Of a DNA stretch of 64,000 nucleotides, positions 9,981-17,931 are shown piece by piece; position 1 is the stretch's first letter, and each line of letters starts with the position of its first letter. A program made the position numbers and the translations under genes. This DNA is from Symsagittifera roscoffensis (taxonomy: Eukaryota > Xenacoelomorpha > Acoela > Convolutidae). Below the pieces are notes generated by a model. The model ran no database searches. It had not been told where the DNA came from and saw nothing but the letters and a program-made list of their open reading frames with translations. The stretch lies in contig NC_087062.1 in NCBI RefSeq assembly GCF_963678635.1, forward strand, positions 25,564,177-25,628,176, written 5' to 3'.

Positions 9981-12900
9981 ACTGTGCCATGCTTGAAGAA
10001 GATGCAATGCACATCGGGACAGAGGCAGATGTGACAGGGCACGTGCTGGATATAAGTGGCAAAAAGACTCAGTTGCGTGGGTTGCTTGACACGGGAGCAG
10101 TCTTGAGCGTCATACCAATCGAAACTTGGGAGAGGATGGGCTTTGACAAAGGTGACTTGATAGACTCGAGAATACGGCTGTCGGCTGCAAACAAAGGGGC
10201 CCTTCGGGTGCTGGGCAGGACGCCGATAATAGCCCTCAATTTGGGGGAACGTAACCTGTGGATGAGCTTTATCGTGGTAGAAAACCTAGATGAATCTGAC
10301 CAATTCATTTTGGACAGAGACTTCATCAGGAATTTCGACGTAACGATTGATCTAAATAACGCAATGTTCAGGATACGGAACCCGGATAGGAGGTACGCAA
10401 TCAAACCGGTAAATTTAATAATGGCAAATGAAAACAAAGCACCGGTATTCTTGAGTGGGAGGGTGAGGCTAAAAGCTAATGAAGCGGCAATCGTAAGTTT
10501 GAGGATGAAAAATTACAATGAACTAAGTGACAACAAGCAGGTGTGCATAGTTCCGAATCCTAATAGTCAAAGTGCTGCTGTTTTAGGAAGATCATTTTCG
10601 ATAACGAAGAGCGGCCTCTGCGTCAGTGTCTTGTTGAATACCCTTGATATACCGATCACGATACAAAGAGGGAGGAAACTGGGATATGCTTTACCGGTTA
10701 AAACTCGATATGAAACAATTGAGAATTCAAAACAAAATGAAGTTGTTGATTGTCCCAATCACAGGGACAAAATTTGTATCTTGAGACGATTGCAGAAAAT
10801 AAAAGATTCTTCAGGTCTTATTAAATCACTTAAGTCAGAAACGGATGATGGTCTTTCGAGCTGTTCGAACTTTCCAGAGCGACCCACACTAGATGAAATG
10901 CAAAATGAAAAACCGGTCCTGCCGGAGATTGAACATTTGAGGGGCAAACTGAAAGATGAACAGCTCGAAGCCATCAAGGACGTACTAGAGCGGAACGAGG
11001 AAGTTTTTTCGAGGCATAAGGCGGATATCGGGTGTTGTAATTTCGTTGAGCATGAAATAGAACTTGAGGAAAACGCGGTACCACACAGGGAGGGGGCGAG
11101 GCGCATGACCCCACACAAATCGGACGCGTGTAGAAAAGAGATCGAGACGTTACTAGAGTATGACATGATAGAACCATCCAAGTCACCGTGGGCGTGTGGA
11201 GTAGTGATGGCCAAAAAGAAAGGCGACCAGTTGAGGTTTTGTTGTGACTTTCGATACCTGAACTCCGTCACGGTGAAGGATGCCTATCCCATACCTAGGA
11301 TTGATGAGAGCCTCTCGAAGTTAGGTGATGCAAAATTTTTTACGACTCTTGATTTAGGCTCGGCCTTTTGGCAAGTACCACTAAGGAAGCAAGACAGGGA
11401 CAAGACAGGGTTTGCCTGCGAGTTGGGTCTGTTTCAATGGAAACGGATGCCGTTTGGACTTTGCAATGCCACAGCCACGTTTCAGCGGTTGATGGCACAC
11501 GCGCTGATAGGCGTAACGAAGAAGTATGGCAACCTGGTAATGTGCTACGTGGATGACGTGGTAATAGCGACGCCAACACTGGAAGACCACATTGAGAGAC
11601 TAGACGAAGTGTTTGCATGCATGAAGAGGTCGGGGCTAAAGTGTAAACCATCAAAGTGCGAGATACTCAAGGACTCAATAAAATACTTGGGCAGGATGGT
11701 AGACAAGCACGGCATCAGACCTGATACGGACGCCGTGGAAGCAGTCCTGACCTGGAAATCACCGAAGACAGAGCACCAGTTGATGAGCTTCCTGGGTTTC
11801 GCTAACTATTATAGAGAGTTCATCAAAGGCTATGCAGACAAGGTATACCCGATGCAACAATTAATGAGACACAAGGGCAAGAAGTTCACGTGGAACAACG
11901 CAGCAGAAGAGTCATTCCAGAGGATAAAGAAAGAGCTATGTGAGGCACCAGTACTGGGTATGCCGACTGAGAAAGGGATGTACGTGCTGGACACGGATGC
12001 GTCGGTAGTCGCGATTTCTGGGATTCTCCACCAAGAACAAGAATGGAATGGGAAGACAGTCTTGAGACCAATAGCGTACGGGAGCAAAGTCCTGAGTGAC
12101 ACGGAAATGAAGTACGGAGCACCGAAAGCTGAGATGTTCGCGGTGGTTACCTTTGTCGAGAAATACAGGGCATACCTGGGCAGTGAGCCATTCAAGTTGC
12201 GAGTCGACAACAGAGCACTGAGCTGGCTGAAAACGTACTCAATGGACCAAAGTTACATTGAGAGGTGGATAGTTCGCCTGGACGGATACAACATGATAAT
12301 TGAGCATAGAACGCGAGATAAACATCAGAATGCCGACAGCTTGAGTAAGAAGACGGAGTTCTATGAGAGACAAGAGCAAAGAGAAGCAGACAGACCTGAA
12401 ATCAAAGATGGCTTCTCATTCATGGACAAGGAAACGTACGACAGTCTTCCACTCACGAGATGGCTGGACAAGTCAGGCAAACCGATAGAAGATCATCCTG
12501 AATTGCCTAAAGAGCCTCCAGAGAAGACCATCTTGAGGAAGAGCAAGAGGATTCCGATTGAGATTATACTCAAGTCGAAGATCGTGAAGGAGACGCTCAA
12601 GGCAAAAGGCTATGATCTTAACCAGGTGGAAGCAGGAACTGCACAGATAGATGATGACTTGATGAGGTTGCTCGAGAAACTATCAGATGATAAGCCAGTG
12701 ATCCAGGAGAAGGGTACAGAGAAACCGGAATTCACTATACTTCGGAGAAAAGAGACAGTGAACGATACTGACTCATCAAGAGGAAGCGTCACTGACAGCA
12801 AAGATGTCGTGCGGTCACTAGTTGACAAAATCCCCGAAGACATTCTGGAGCAGACCAGGGTTAGGAAAAAGAAAGTGACGTTCAAGGAAGATACTGAACA

Positions 12901-13504
12901 TCTGGGACTAGGTCAAGAGTCCGGGGAGTGTTCCAGGTTCACGGAAGAAGGAACCGGAGAAGGAAAATTGTCCGGGGAGCGTGAAGGATGGGATGAAGAC
13001 TCGGATGAGAGTAGCGAAAACCAGGACAGTCTGTGCATGATACTGGCGGAAGAGAAGACAAGGCACCACGACAGGGAGTTACAGACGGATCCATCTTCAG
13101 GAACATACAACATGGACATACAGGAGATGCGAGGTGGTGAGGAACTTGAGAAAATTGCGGTCGCAAGGAAACCATTCAGGGAACTATCATGCAACTCAAA
13201 CATCAGAACGAATCTGGTGCCAGAAGATGATATGAAAATCGTGAAAAGGATGATATGCGTGAAACTGAGTGGTGACATCCACAACCCTGGTGAGATGAAT
13301 GGACAGATCATGGCGTTAAAGGAGCATGTCAAGGCAAGATATAGGCTGTCAGACCTAATAAGAGCCCAGAAGAATGACAAAATGACAAGTAACCTCTCCA
13401 AATGGATCCATTTGGGAGTCAAGGAGAAGGGGGAACTTGAGGAAGACAGCTACAAGATCTTGAGCCAGTTCTACAAAGAAAAGAGAGACTTTATGGAGTG
13501 GTAG
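9257..13504 (+). CDS. Element 1 pol: protease, reverse transcriptase, RNase H, acidic linker
   Basis: This part of Gag-Pol makes the cDNA copy. Residue numbers are from the Met at 9257, which is only the first Met after the TGA. The aspartic protease motif DTGA is at 278-281. Reverse transcriptase follows, with FCCDFRYLN, LDLGSAFWQVPL and the catalytic YVDD at 764-767. RNase H has Asp914 in TDAS, Glu959, Asp984 and Asp1027 (NADSLS). After RNase H comes an unusually long acidic linker of about 370 residues with two LSGE/ESGE spots, then a segment matching element 2 and leading into integrase. The frame ends at 13504, seven bases past the start of the next ORF, which is in the -1 frame. Element 2 has a few extra codons here in one frame, so a small deletion is more likely than programmed frameshifting. 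Confidence 0.93.
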   Translation: MALAAVQNQRNRQNEFESRNLGAPNTELPTKTVKTVTHVNGTIESAAGKSLEINYEKAATEAIAKVKQDLAAKEIEQRLKLEIERQNFNEALTGSKQIPEAVPGSTKTGNCNTVKMVTGKPFGISKIGARIMSIITVGGHEVTRNLSEPSDQTIMHIDVYADYLSGISPQTTSRALRALLMRGGSKSVRVDSRYTEAYGPHEVMLNIDGINIYTKTMITCDEDLIGQIYVGKEELKVRSIGHCAMLEEDAMHIGTEADVTGHVLDISGKKTQLRGLLDTGAVLSVIPIETWERMGFDKGDLIDSRIRLSAANKGALRVLGRTPIIALNLGERNLWMSFIVVENLDESDQFILDRDFIRNFDVTIDLNNAMFRIRNPDRRYAIKPVNLIMANENKAPVFLSGRVRLKANEAAIVSLRMKNYNELSDNKQVCIVPNPNSQSAAVLGRSFSITKSGLCVSVLLNTLDIPITIQRGRKLGYALPVKTRYETIENSKQNEVVDCPNHRDKICILRRLQKIKDSSGLIKSLKSETDDGLSSCSNFPERPTLDEMQNEKPVLPEIEHLRGKLKDEQLEAIKDVLERNEEVFSRHKADIGCCNFVEHEIELEENAVPHREGARRMTPHKSDACRKEIETLLEYDMIEPSKSPWACGVVMAKKKGDQLRFCCDFRYLNSVTVKDAYPIPRIDESLSKLGDAKFFTTLDLGSAFWQVPLRKQDRDKTGFACELGLFQWKRMPFGLCNATATFQRLMAHALIGVTKKYGNLVMCYVDDVVIATPTLEDHIERLDEVFACMKRSGLKCKPSKCEILKDSIKYLGRMVDKHGIRPDTDAVEAVLTWKSPKTEHQLMSFLGFANYYREFIKGYADKVYPMQQLMRHKGKKFTWNNAAEESFQRIKKELCEAPVLGMPTEKGMYVLDTDASVVAISGILHQEQEWNGKTVLRPIAYGSKVLSDTEMKYGAPKAEMFAVVTFVEKYRAYLGSEPFKLRVDNRALSWLKTYSMDQSYIERWIVRLDGYNMIIEHRTRDKHQNADSLSKKTEFYERQEQREADRPEIKDGFSFMDKETYDSLPLTRWLDKSGKPIEDHPELPKEPPEKTILRKSKRIPIEIILKSKIVKETLKAKGYDLNQVEAGTAQIDDDLMRLLEKLSDDKPVIQEKGTEKPEFTILRRKETVNDTDSSRGSVTDSKDVVRSLVDKIPEDILEQTRVRKKKVTFKEDTEHLGLGQESGECSRFTEEGTGEGKLSGEREGWDEDSDESSENQDSLCMILAEEKTRHHDRELQTDPSSGTYNMDIQEMRGGEELEKIAVARKPFRELSCNSNIRTNLVPEDDMKIVKRMICVKLSGDIHNPGEMNGQIMALKEHVKARYRLSDLIRAQKNDKMTSNLSKWIHLGVKEKGELEEDSYKILSQFYKEKRDFMEW

Positions 13505-15909
13505 CGTGCAAGAGGAGAGATGAGGAAAAGATATTACACAAACACAACCTCATCATACTACCACAATTGTACCAGACAGAGGTGCTTTTCAGATCACACG
13601 ACCAGATGGGTCACCAGGGGATAGACAAAGTACAACAAAGGATACTTCACAGATTTGATTGGCCAGGAATGAGAAAAGCTTGCGAGAGATGGGTGAATGC
13701 CTGCCTGGCATGTCTCCAGGTAAAAGACCCAAGGAAGATGAAGTTTCCCCTCAAGTCCGTTGAGAGCTCGGAGTTCAATGAAGTGGTGCAGATAGACCAT
13801 CAAAAAATCTGCATGACAGAGTCGGGATACAACCAGATACTGGTTATAATAGATCACTTCACAAAGTTGGCGGAAGCGGTTCCGTGCCAGACAGCCTCGG
13901 CCGAAGAGACATGTGATCATCTGATAACGCATTGGATATCGCGGTATGGTTGTCCAATGACTTTCCAGTCGGACAACGGCAAAGCTTTTGTGGGGGACTT
14001 GACAAAAGAATTGATGAAGAGATCGCACATTGCTCAAGCACACTCGACGACCTATCATCCGCAGACCAATGGGTTGGTAGAGAGACAAAACAGGACACTG
14101 GTCAACATGTTAAGGGTGTACTGCTCAAGATACATGACGGACTGGGACAAATACCTGCCACAGGTAGTAGGAGCCTACAACAGTACACAGCACTCAACTA
14201 CGGGCATCAGTCCTTTCATGATGTTGACAGGCAGGGAGAGAGCAATGCCTCTGACATTCTTTTACCCAGAATACGAGGGGAAAAGGACGTCGCCTCAGGC
14301 ATACGTGAAAGAAGCGATCAAAAGACAACAGGAGTTGAACGAGCTATGCAGGAGGAACACGGCGCAAGCGCAAATGAGGCAACGTAGGAAATATGACGAA
14401 AAAATATTAAGAGCAAAGCCATATGAAGTGGGCCAATATGTGTGGGTCTTCCAAAATGTAATACCGCCCAAGGGAACAAAGAAACTACTCAAGAAGTGGA
14501 GGGGACCATTCATGATAACGGAGGTTCATCAACAAGGACGGTTCTATCGCTTGAGTACTGGGCGAGCGGCACATTATGAAAATCTGAAGCCTCACGTCCC
14601 ATCCCCAGAGGATTGGTGCATACCGAAGGACATGGAGGGTCTTGAGTACCTGGTGGTAGAGCCAGCGTGTGAAGTGAATGAGAAAGGCACTAGAGAGAAA
14701 AATGATGGTAATGAGAACTTGAGTTTGGACGACAATGAAAAGATAGGAGTGGAGTCTGATGCAGGATTATTTGTAGAAGAAGACTGGAACGACCCGGAGC
14801 AAGACGAGGTGCCGAAATGGATGGAACCGGATCGAACAACACCACCGGAAACCAGGACTGGCAATCGTAAACGCACAGGCATGAGGTACAACAGGTACGG
14901 GGATGACTTCTTGATCGATAAGATACAGCCAGACAAATTGGGCGAGGAATTACTGAAGGCAGGCGAACTGGAAGCAGGAGAGGAATGGCAGGTCATTGAC
15001 GATGGTGGTCATTATCCGCAGGATGACTACTCGACGCCAGAATTAGAAACGGATCTCGAACAGAGTGAGATAGAGAGGAGGGAGAACACGAACTTGAGGA
15101 TTCTAGAGTGGATGCGTGATGTCAAAGACGAGAGCCGCGAAGGACAAAGCATCCAGCAAGTCGATGTATCAGCAGCGAATTACAAGAAGACAGAGGACCC
15201 TCTTTTCGGATGGACGGCAACAGACAGGCCACTGGACATTCCTCAGGACAATTCAGACCCGACAACATCGACGGGGACGTCGATAAATATTTTTGTCCGG
15301 GGAGTGGGGGTAGGACTTACCCACACCGAAAATTTGACGATAAAGAAGCTCAAGGAAGTGAGAGAAACGAGCGAATTGGAACTGGAGGAAGAAGAGCCAG
15401 AGCCTACTATAGGTCGGAATTTCAAAACGAAATTCGAAATACCCAACGAATACTCGGAGAACATCATGATAACGGATAGCGACTTCATCCTGTCAAACAG
15501 GACCAGCGCGATCTGCATCACGGCGGACATGAGTTTCAAATCAAGATTGGAAGCTGACTTCAAAAGAGAGTACCAGAATGTAGAGTTTCTGTTCAGACAG
15601 AGACCAGGACTGGGAGGGATGGCAGCGCTTCCACCGTCAGTGGCACAAGTCCCGGGCAAATATCTGTGCTTCCTAGTAACGAGGGTCAATGACAGGAACA
15701 CAATCGATCCCGAACACGTGATATTGGCACTAACAAGATTACGAGACTTCATGATTGAAAGAGGGATAACAGAAGTCTCAATGCCGGTGTATGACCCAAA
15801 CAGGGGCAAACTGAGCCCGAGGGAATTGTACGCTATCCTACATGTGGTCTTTGCAGAAACTGAGATAATGGTGTATCTTCATAAGAAGTACTACTTGAGC
15901 ATCGCCTGA
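13498..15909 (+). CDS. Element 1 integrase fused to a macro-like C-terminal domain
   Basis: Integrase inserts the cDNA into the genome. The zinc-binding HHCC is complete (His34, His39, Cys69, Cys72). The catalytic triad is Asp100, Asp159, Glu195, with 35 residues between the last two. A WRGPF module (336-338) marks the SH3-like C-terminal domain. An acidic, disordered-looking region follows, and then residues 655-803 look like a macro domain: strand-helix pattern TDSDFIL..CITAD, KYLCFLVTR, a helix ALTRLRDFMIERGI, TEVSMPV, PREL..ILHVVFAETEIMVYL. The match to the TARG1-like group is in fold pattern and core positions. The glycine-rich ligand loop is not conserved (SFKSRLE instead of a GxG type). 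The same domain ends pol in element 2 (46883-47163). Macro domains bind ADP-ribose; whether this one does is unknown. Confidence 0.85.
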   Translation: MVACKRRDEEKILHKHNLIILPQLYQTEVLFRSHDQMGHQGIDKVQQRILHRFDWPGMRKACERWVNACLACLQVKDPRKMKFPLKSVESSEFNEVVQIDHQKICMTESGYNQILVIIDHFTKLAEAVPCQTASAEETCDHLITHWISRYGCPMTFQSDNGKAFVGDLTKELMKRSHIAQAHSTTYHPQTNGLVERQNRTLVNMLRVYCSRYMTDWDKYLPQVVGAYNSTQHSTTGISPFMMLTGRERAMPLTFFYPEYEGKRTSPQAYVKEAIKRQQELNELCRRNTAQAQMRQRRKYDEKILRAKPYEVGQYVWVFQNVIPPKGTKKLLKKWRGPFMITEVHQQGRFYRLSTGRAAHYENLKPHVPSPEDWCIPKDMEGLEYLVVEPACEVNEKGTREKNDGNENLSLDDNEKIGVESDAGLFVEEDWNDPEQDEVPKWMEPDRTTPPETRTGNRKRTGMRYNRYGDDFLIDKIQPDKLGEELLKAGELEAGEEWQVIDDGGHYPQDDYSTPELETDLEQSEIERRENTNLRILEWMRDVKDESREGQSIQQVDVSAANYKKTEDPLFGWTATDRPLDIPQDNSDPTTSTGTSINIFVRGVGVGLTHTENLTIKKLKEVRETSELELEEEEPEPTIGRNFKTKFEIPNEYSENIMITDSDFILSNRTSAICITADMSFKSRLEADFKREYQNVEFLFRQRPGLGGMAALPPSVAQVPGKYLCFLVTRVNDRNTIDPEHVILALTRLRDFMIERGITEVSMPVYDPNRGKLSPRELYAILHVVFAETEIMVYLHKKYYLSIA
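15267..15335 (+). promoter_or_regulatory. Candidate central polypurine tract, 69-bp conserved block
   Basis: The block contains GTCCGGGGAGTGGGGGTAGG. Over 69 bp it differs from element 2 (46521-46589) at only four positions, although flanking coding DNA has diverged clearly. The 11-mer GTCCGGGGAGT is also the 3' polypurine tract of element 1 (25699-25709). It lies about 0.5 kb from the midpoint of the element. It codes for the peptide STGTS..IFVRGVGVGLTHTEN, so protein constraint may contribute. Confidence 0.55.
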
Positions 15910-16431
15910 GTCGGGTACATGGGGGTATCAGGTCGGGTGTGAGGGAGGAGTCTTGAGTTAGGTACTGGGGTGCGGCGCAGGTAAAAGGATCTTAAGATGT
16001 GATTGGCATGACAATTGAATTTTAAAAGAAAGAATTGATGGTGCTAAAACATAAAAAGAATCTGCATGCTTTTAAGGAAATTCCAATTGAATTGTTTTAA
16101 GTGATATGAGAATGATAAGATTTTAACCATATTGGTAAAAGGGGGGTCCCTAGGTTAGGAACATGACATGTCAGGTTTCAATATGCTTTCTGTTTTCAGA
16201 TCAAGTTTGAAAAACAAAGTTGAGAGTCCAACTATACTCAAGCGAGAAACAGAGAGAGAAACCTTGATCGAACTCGCGATAATCGGCACTTACAGCAAGT
16301 ATTTGCAAGGGAACATTTCGAGAGAATTCTTGAGTTGGGTAATACTTGAGTCGGTAAGGTAATTCTTGAGCCGGTAAGGTAATTCTTGAGCTGGTTAACA
16401 CATACATGTATACATCCCGAAGTCACAGAGA
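15910..16431 (+). promoter_or_regulatory. Spacer between the two coding blocks, with a splice acceptor
   Basis: This is AT-rich, non-coding DNA. CTTTCTGTTTTCAG ends at 16199 and is a strong splice-acceptor-like site; element 2 has CTTCTTTTCTAG at the corresponding place (ending 47479), and ATC follows in both. This would serve a spliced mRNA for the second coding block. Three tandem copies of a 20-bp unit with the core CTTGAG(T/C)(C/T)GGTAAGGTAAT lie at about 16335-16395. Confidence 0.5.
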
Positions 16432-17238
16432 ATGGCAGACAGATTCTGGAAATCCATGCCCGCGGCCCTGAAGAAGCCTACTCTTGATGAGCTGTACAGA
16501 CGCCTGAGGGACCTGGATTATACCCAAATAGACGAGAGAATGGCGATAATGCTGAATGCCATCCTCCAGTTGGAATACCAGGGTGAATGCAGGGAGTCTG
16601 CGACGGAGGCTGTCTTGATGATCGGCTACACCACCGAGGGAATATCGAACCAAGAACAGACCAGATGGTTGTCTTGGAATGTGGATGGAGGAGTAAGGGG
16701 TTTTGACTTGGCAAGGAATCCTGGCCTGAATAACAATACCGAATATGGCGCAGGGGAATTCCCACTACCGACTAGGCCAACAGTAAGATCCACAAGCCAG
16801 AGCTCGAGTAGGGTGCCATCGATGTCACGAACGCAACAGACGACCAAGGCATATCCGGATCTAGGTGTTCTAAAGAAAGAGCTCGAGAAGACGCAGAAGG
16901 AAAGGAATAAGGCGAACCTCGATCGGGATCAGGCAAAGCTGGATCGGGAGAAGGTTCAGCTGGAAAGGGACCAGGCGGTCAACGAGCGAGACCAGGCTCT
17001 GAGGTTGCTTGAGATGCAAAAAGCTGAACATCAACAGGAGTTAAGGGTGCGGGAGAACGCCGCAAATCGTGATCAACTGAGGTCGGAATTGGACAGAATA
17101 GAACAACGACAACGCGAGCTTGATGCACAGAAGGGAGCCAGGCCGAAGGAGCGAGTGGTCACCAGCTCGAGGCCAGAGTCACGTATGGAGGTGGATGAAG
17201 CCCCCAGAGCAAGAGCACGGTTCAACCTTGACCGCTAG
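16432..17238 (+). CDS. Element 1 second block, part 1: coiled-coil protein
   Basis: This encodes 268 residues of unknown function. An N-terminal helical region of about 110 residues matches element 2 (LDELYRRLRDLD against VDAIYRRLMDRD; GFDLARNPGLNN against GSDLANEPGLGN; GEFPLPTRP against GEMPLPTKP). A Ser/Thr-rich linker follows. Residues 145-235 are a charged coiled coil with a seven-residue repeat (LDRDQAK, LDREKVQ, LERDQAV). ATG 16432 is supported by the alignment to element 2 just after its own start. The frame closes with TAG at 17236 but continues open in the same frame into the next ORF at 17251. The stop may therefore be a recent nonsense change inside a longer ORF. The coiled coil suggests multimer formation, by inference. 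Confidence 0.75.
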   Translation: MADRFWKSMPAALKKPTLDELYRRLRDLDYTQIDERMAIMLNAILQLEYQGECRESATEAVLMIGYTTEGISNQEQTRWLSWNVDGGVRGFDLARNPGLNNNTEYGAGEFPLPTRPTVRSTSQSSSRVPSMSRTQQTTKAYPDLGVLKKELEKTQKERNKANLDRDQAKLDREKVQLERDQAVNERDQALRLLEMQKAEHQQELRVRENAANRDQLRSELDRIEQRQRELDAQKGARPKERVVTSSRPESRMEVDEAPRARARFNLDR

Positions 17239-17250
17239 GCCCGAGAACAC

Positions 17251-17931
17251 ATGAGTGAAGGGTTGGAAGTCTGGATACCGAATGACGCAACGTCTTCCTT
17301 GCGTAGCCTAGAGACGCAACCCATACGCCCACTGATGGATGTGGAGCTGCCGGGATATACCCCAACCTCGACCTCGAGTGACAGTCAGGTGAGCGGCGGC
17401 TCATCGCGTCTGAAAGAACTGGGCGAGAGATTGCGACAAAAGAGTCGTGAGAGTTCGGCAAGACCGGAGCTTCCCCCGACGTGGAGGGAACAGCCGGTTA
17501 GGAGTGTCGTGATCTCGAGTTATAAGAAGAATACAGAGGGGAGGTACCACAGGCACAATCGGCTGGACTGGAGTGCGGAGCAAAAAGCTAGGAGAGACTG
17601 CTTTCATGATGCGGCCTGGGTGCAGTACTTGGCGCCACCCCGAGTACCAGAAGGTGCGGTTCACCTAATCGTAGGGGACAGCCTGGTGCGGGTGTTGACC
17701 CGGATCCGATCGCACTGGCAGACAGGAATCTTGAGTTTCGCTGGAGCTGCCACGCCACAGATGTTGGCAACGGTTGACATGCTGGGGATGACCAAAGTAT
17801 ACACGGTGACCCTGATGGTCGGGACCAACGATGTATCAAGGGGAGAAGCGAGGAAAATAACAAGGCTGCACGATAAGGTTGAACCCCATCCTGTTGACGG
17901 CATGTACGGTCCCCTACAACATGATGTTTGA
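17251..17931 (+). CDS. Element 1 second block, part 2: N-terminal half of SGNH (GDSL) hydrolase
   Basis: Residues 1-115 are a low-complexity linker. Residues 138-194 hold the first part of an SGNH hydrolase: LIVGDSL with the nucleophile Ser144, a block II-like SFAGAAT (162-168), and GTND (191-194) providing the block III Asn. SGNH enzymes hydrolyse esters (lipases, deacetylases, thioesterases). The frame then leaves the family pattern and stops at 17931. The rest of the domain continues in another frame from about 17879. Element 2 carries the whole domain in one frame and has roughly ten more codons at this point, so a small deletion near 17860-17880 explains the break. Same frame as the coiled-coil ORF upstream. 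Confidence 0.8.
   Translation: MSEGLEVWIPNDATSSLRSLETQPIRPLMDVELPGYTPTSTSSDSQVSGGSSRLKELGERLRQKSRESSARPELPPTWREQPVRSVVISSYKKNTEGRYHRHNRLDWSAEQKARRDCFHDAAWVQYLAPPRVPEGAVHLIVGDSLVRVLTRIRSHWQTGILSFAGAATPQMLATVDMLGMTKVYTVTLMVGTNDVSRGEARKITRLHDKVEPHPVDGMYGPLQHDV

Noticed and set aside
13480-13510. Programmed -1 frameshift between RNase H/linker and integrase
   Set aside because: No slippery heptamer is evident. Element 2 keeps extra codons here in one frame, so a small deletion explains it better.
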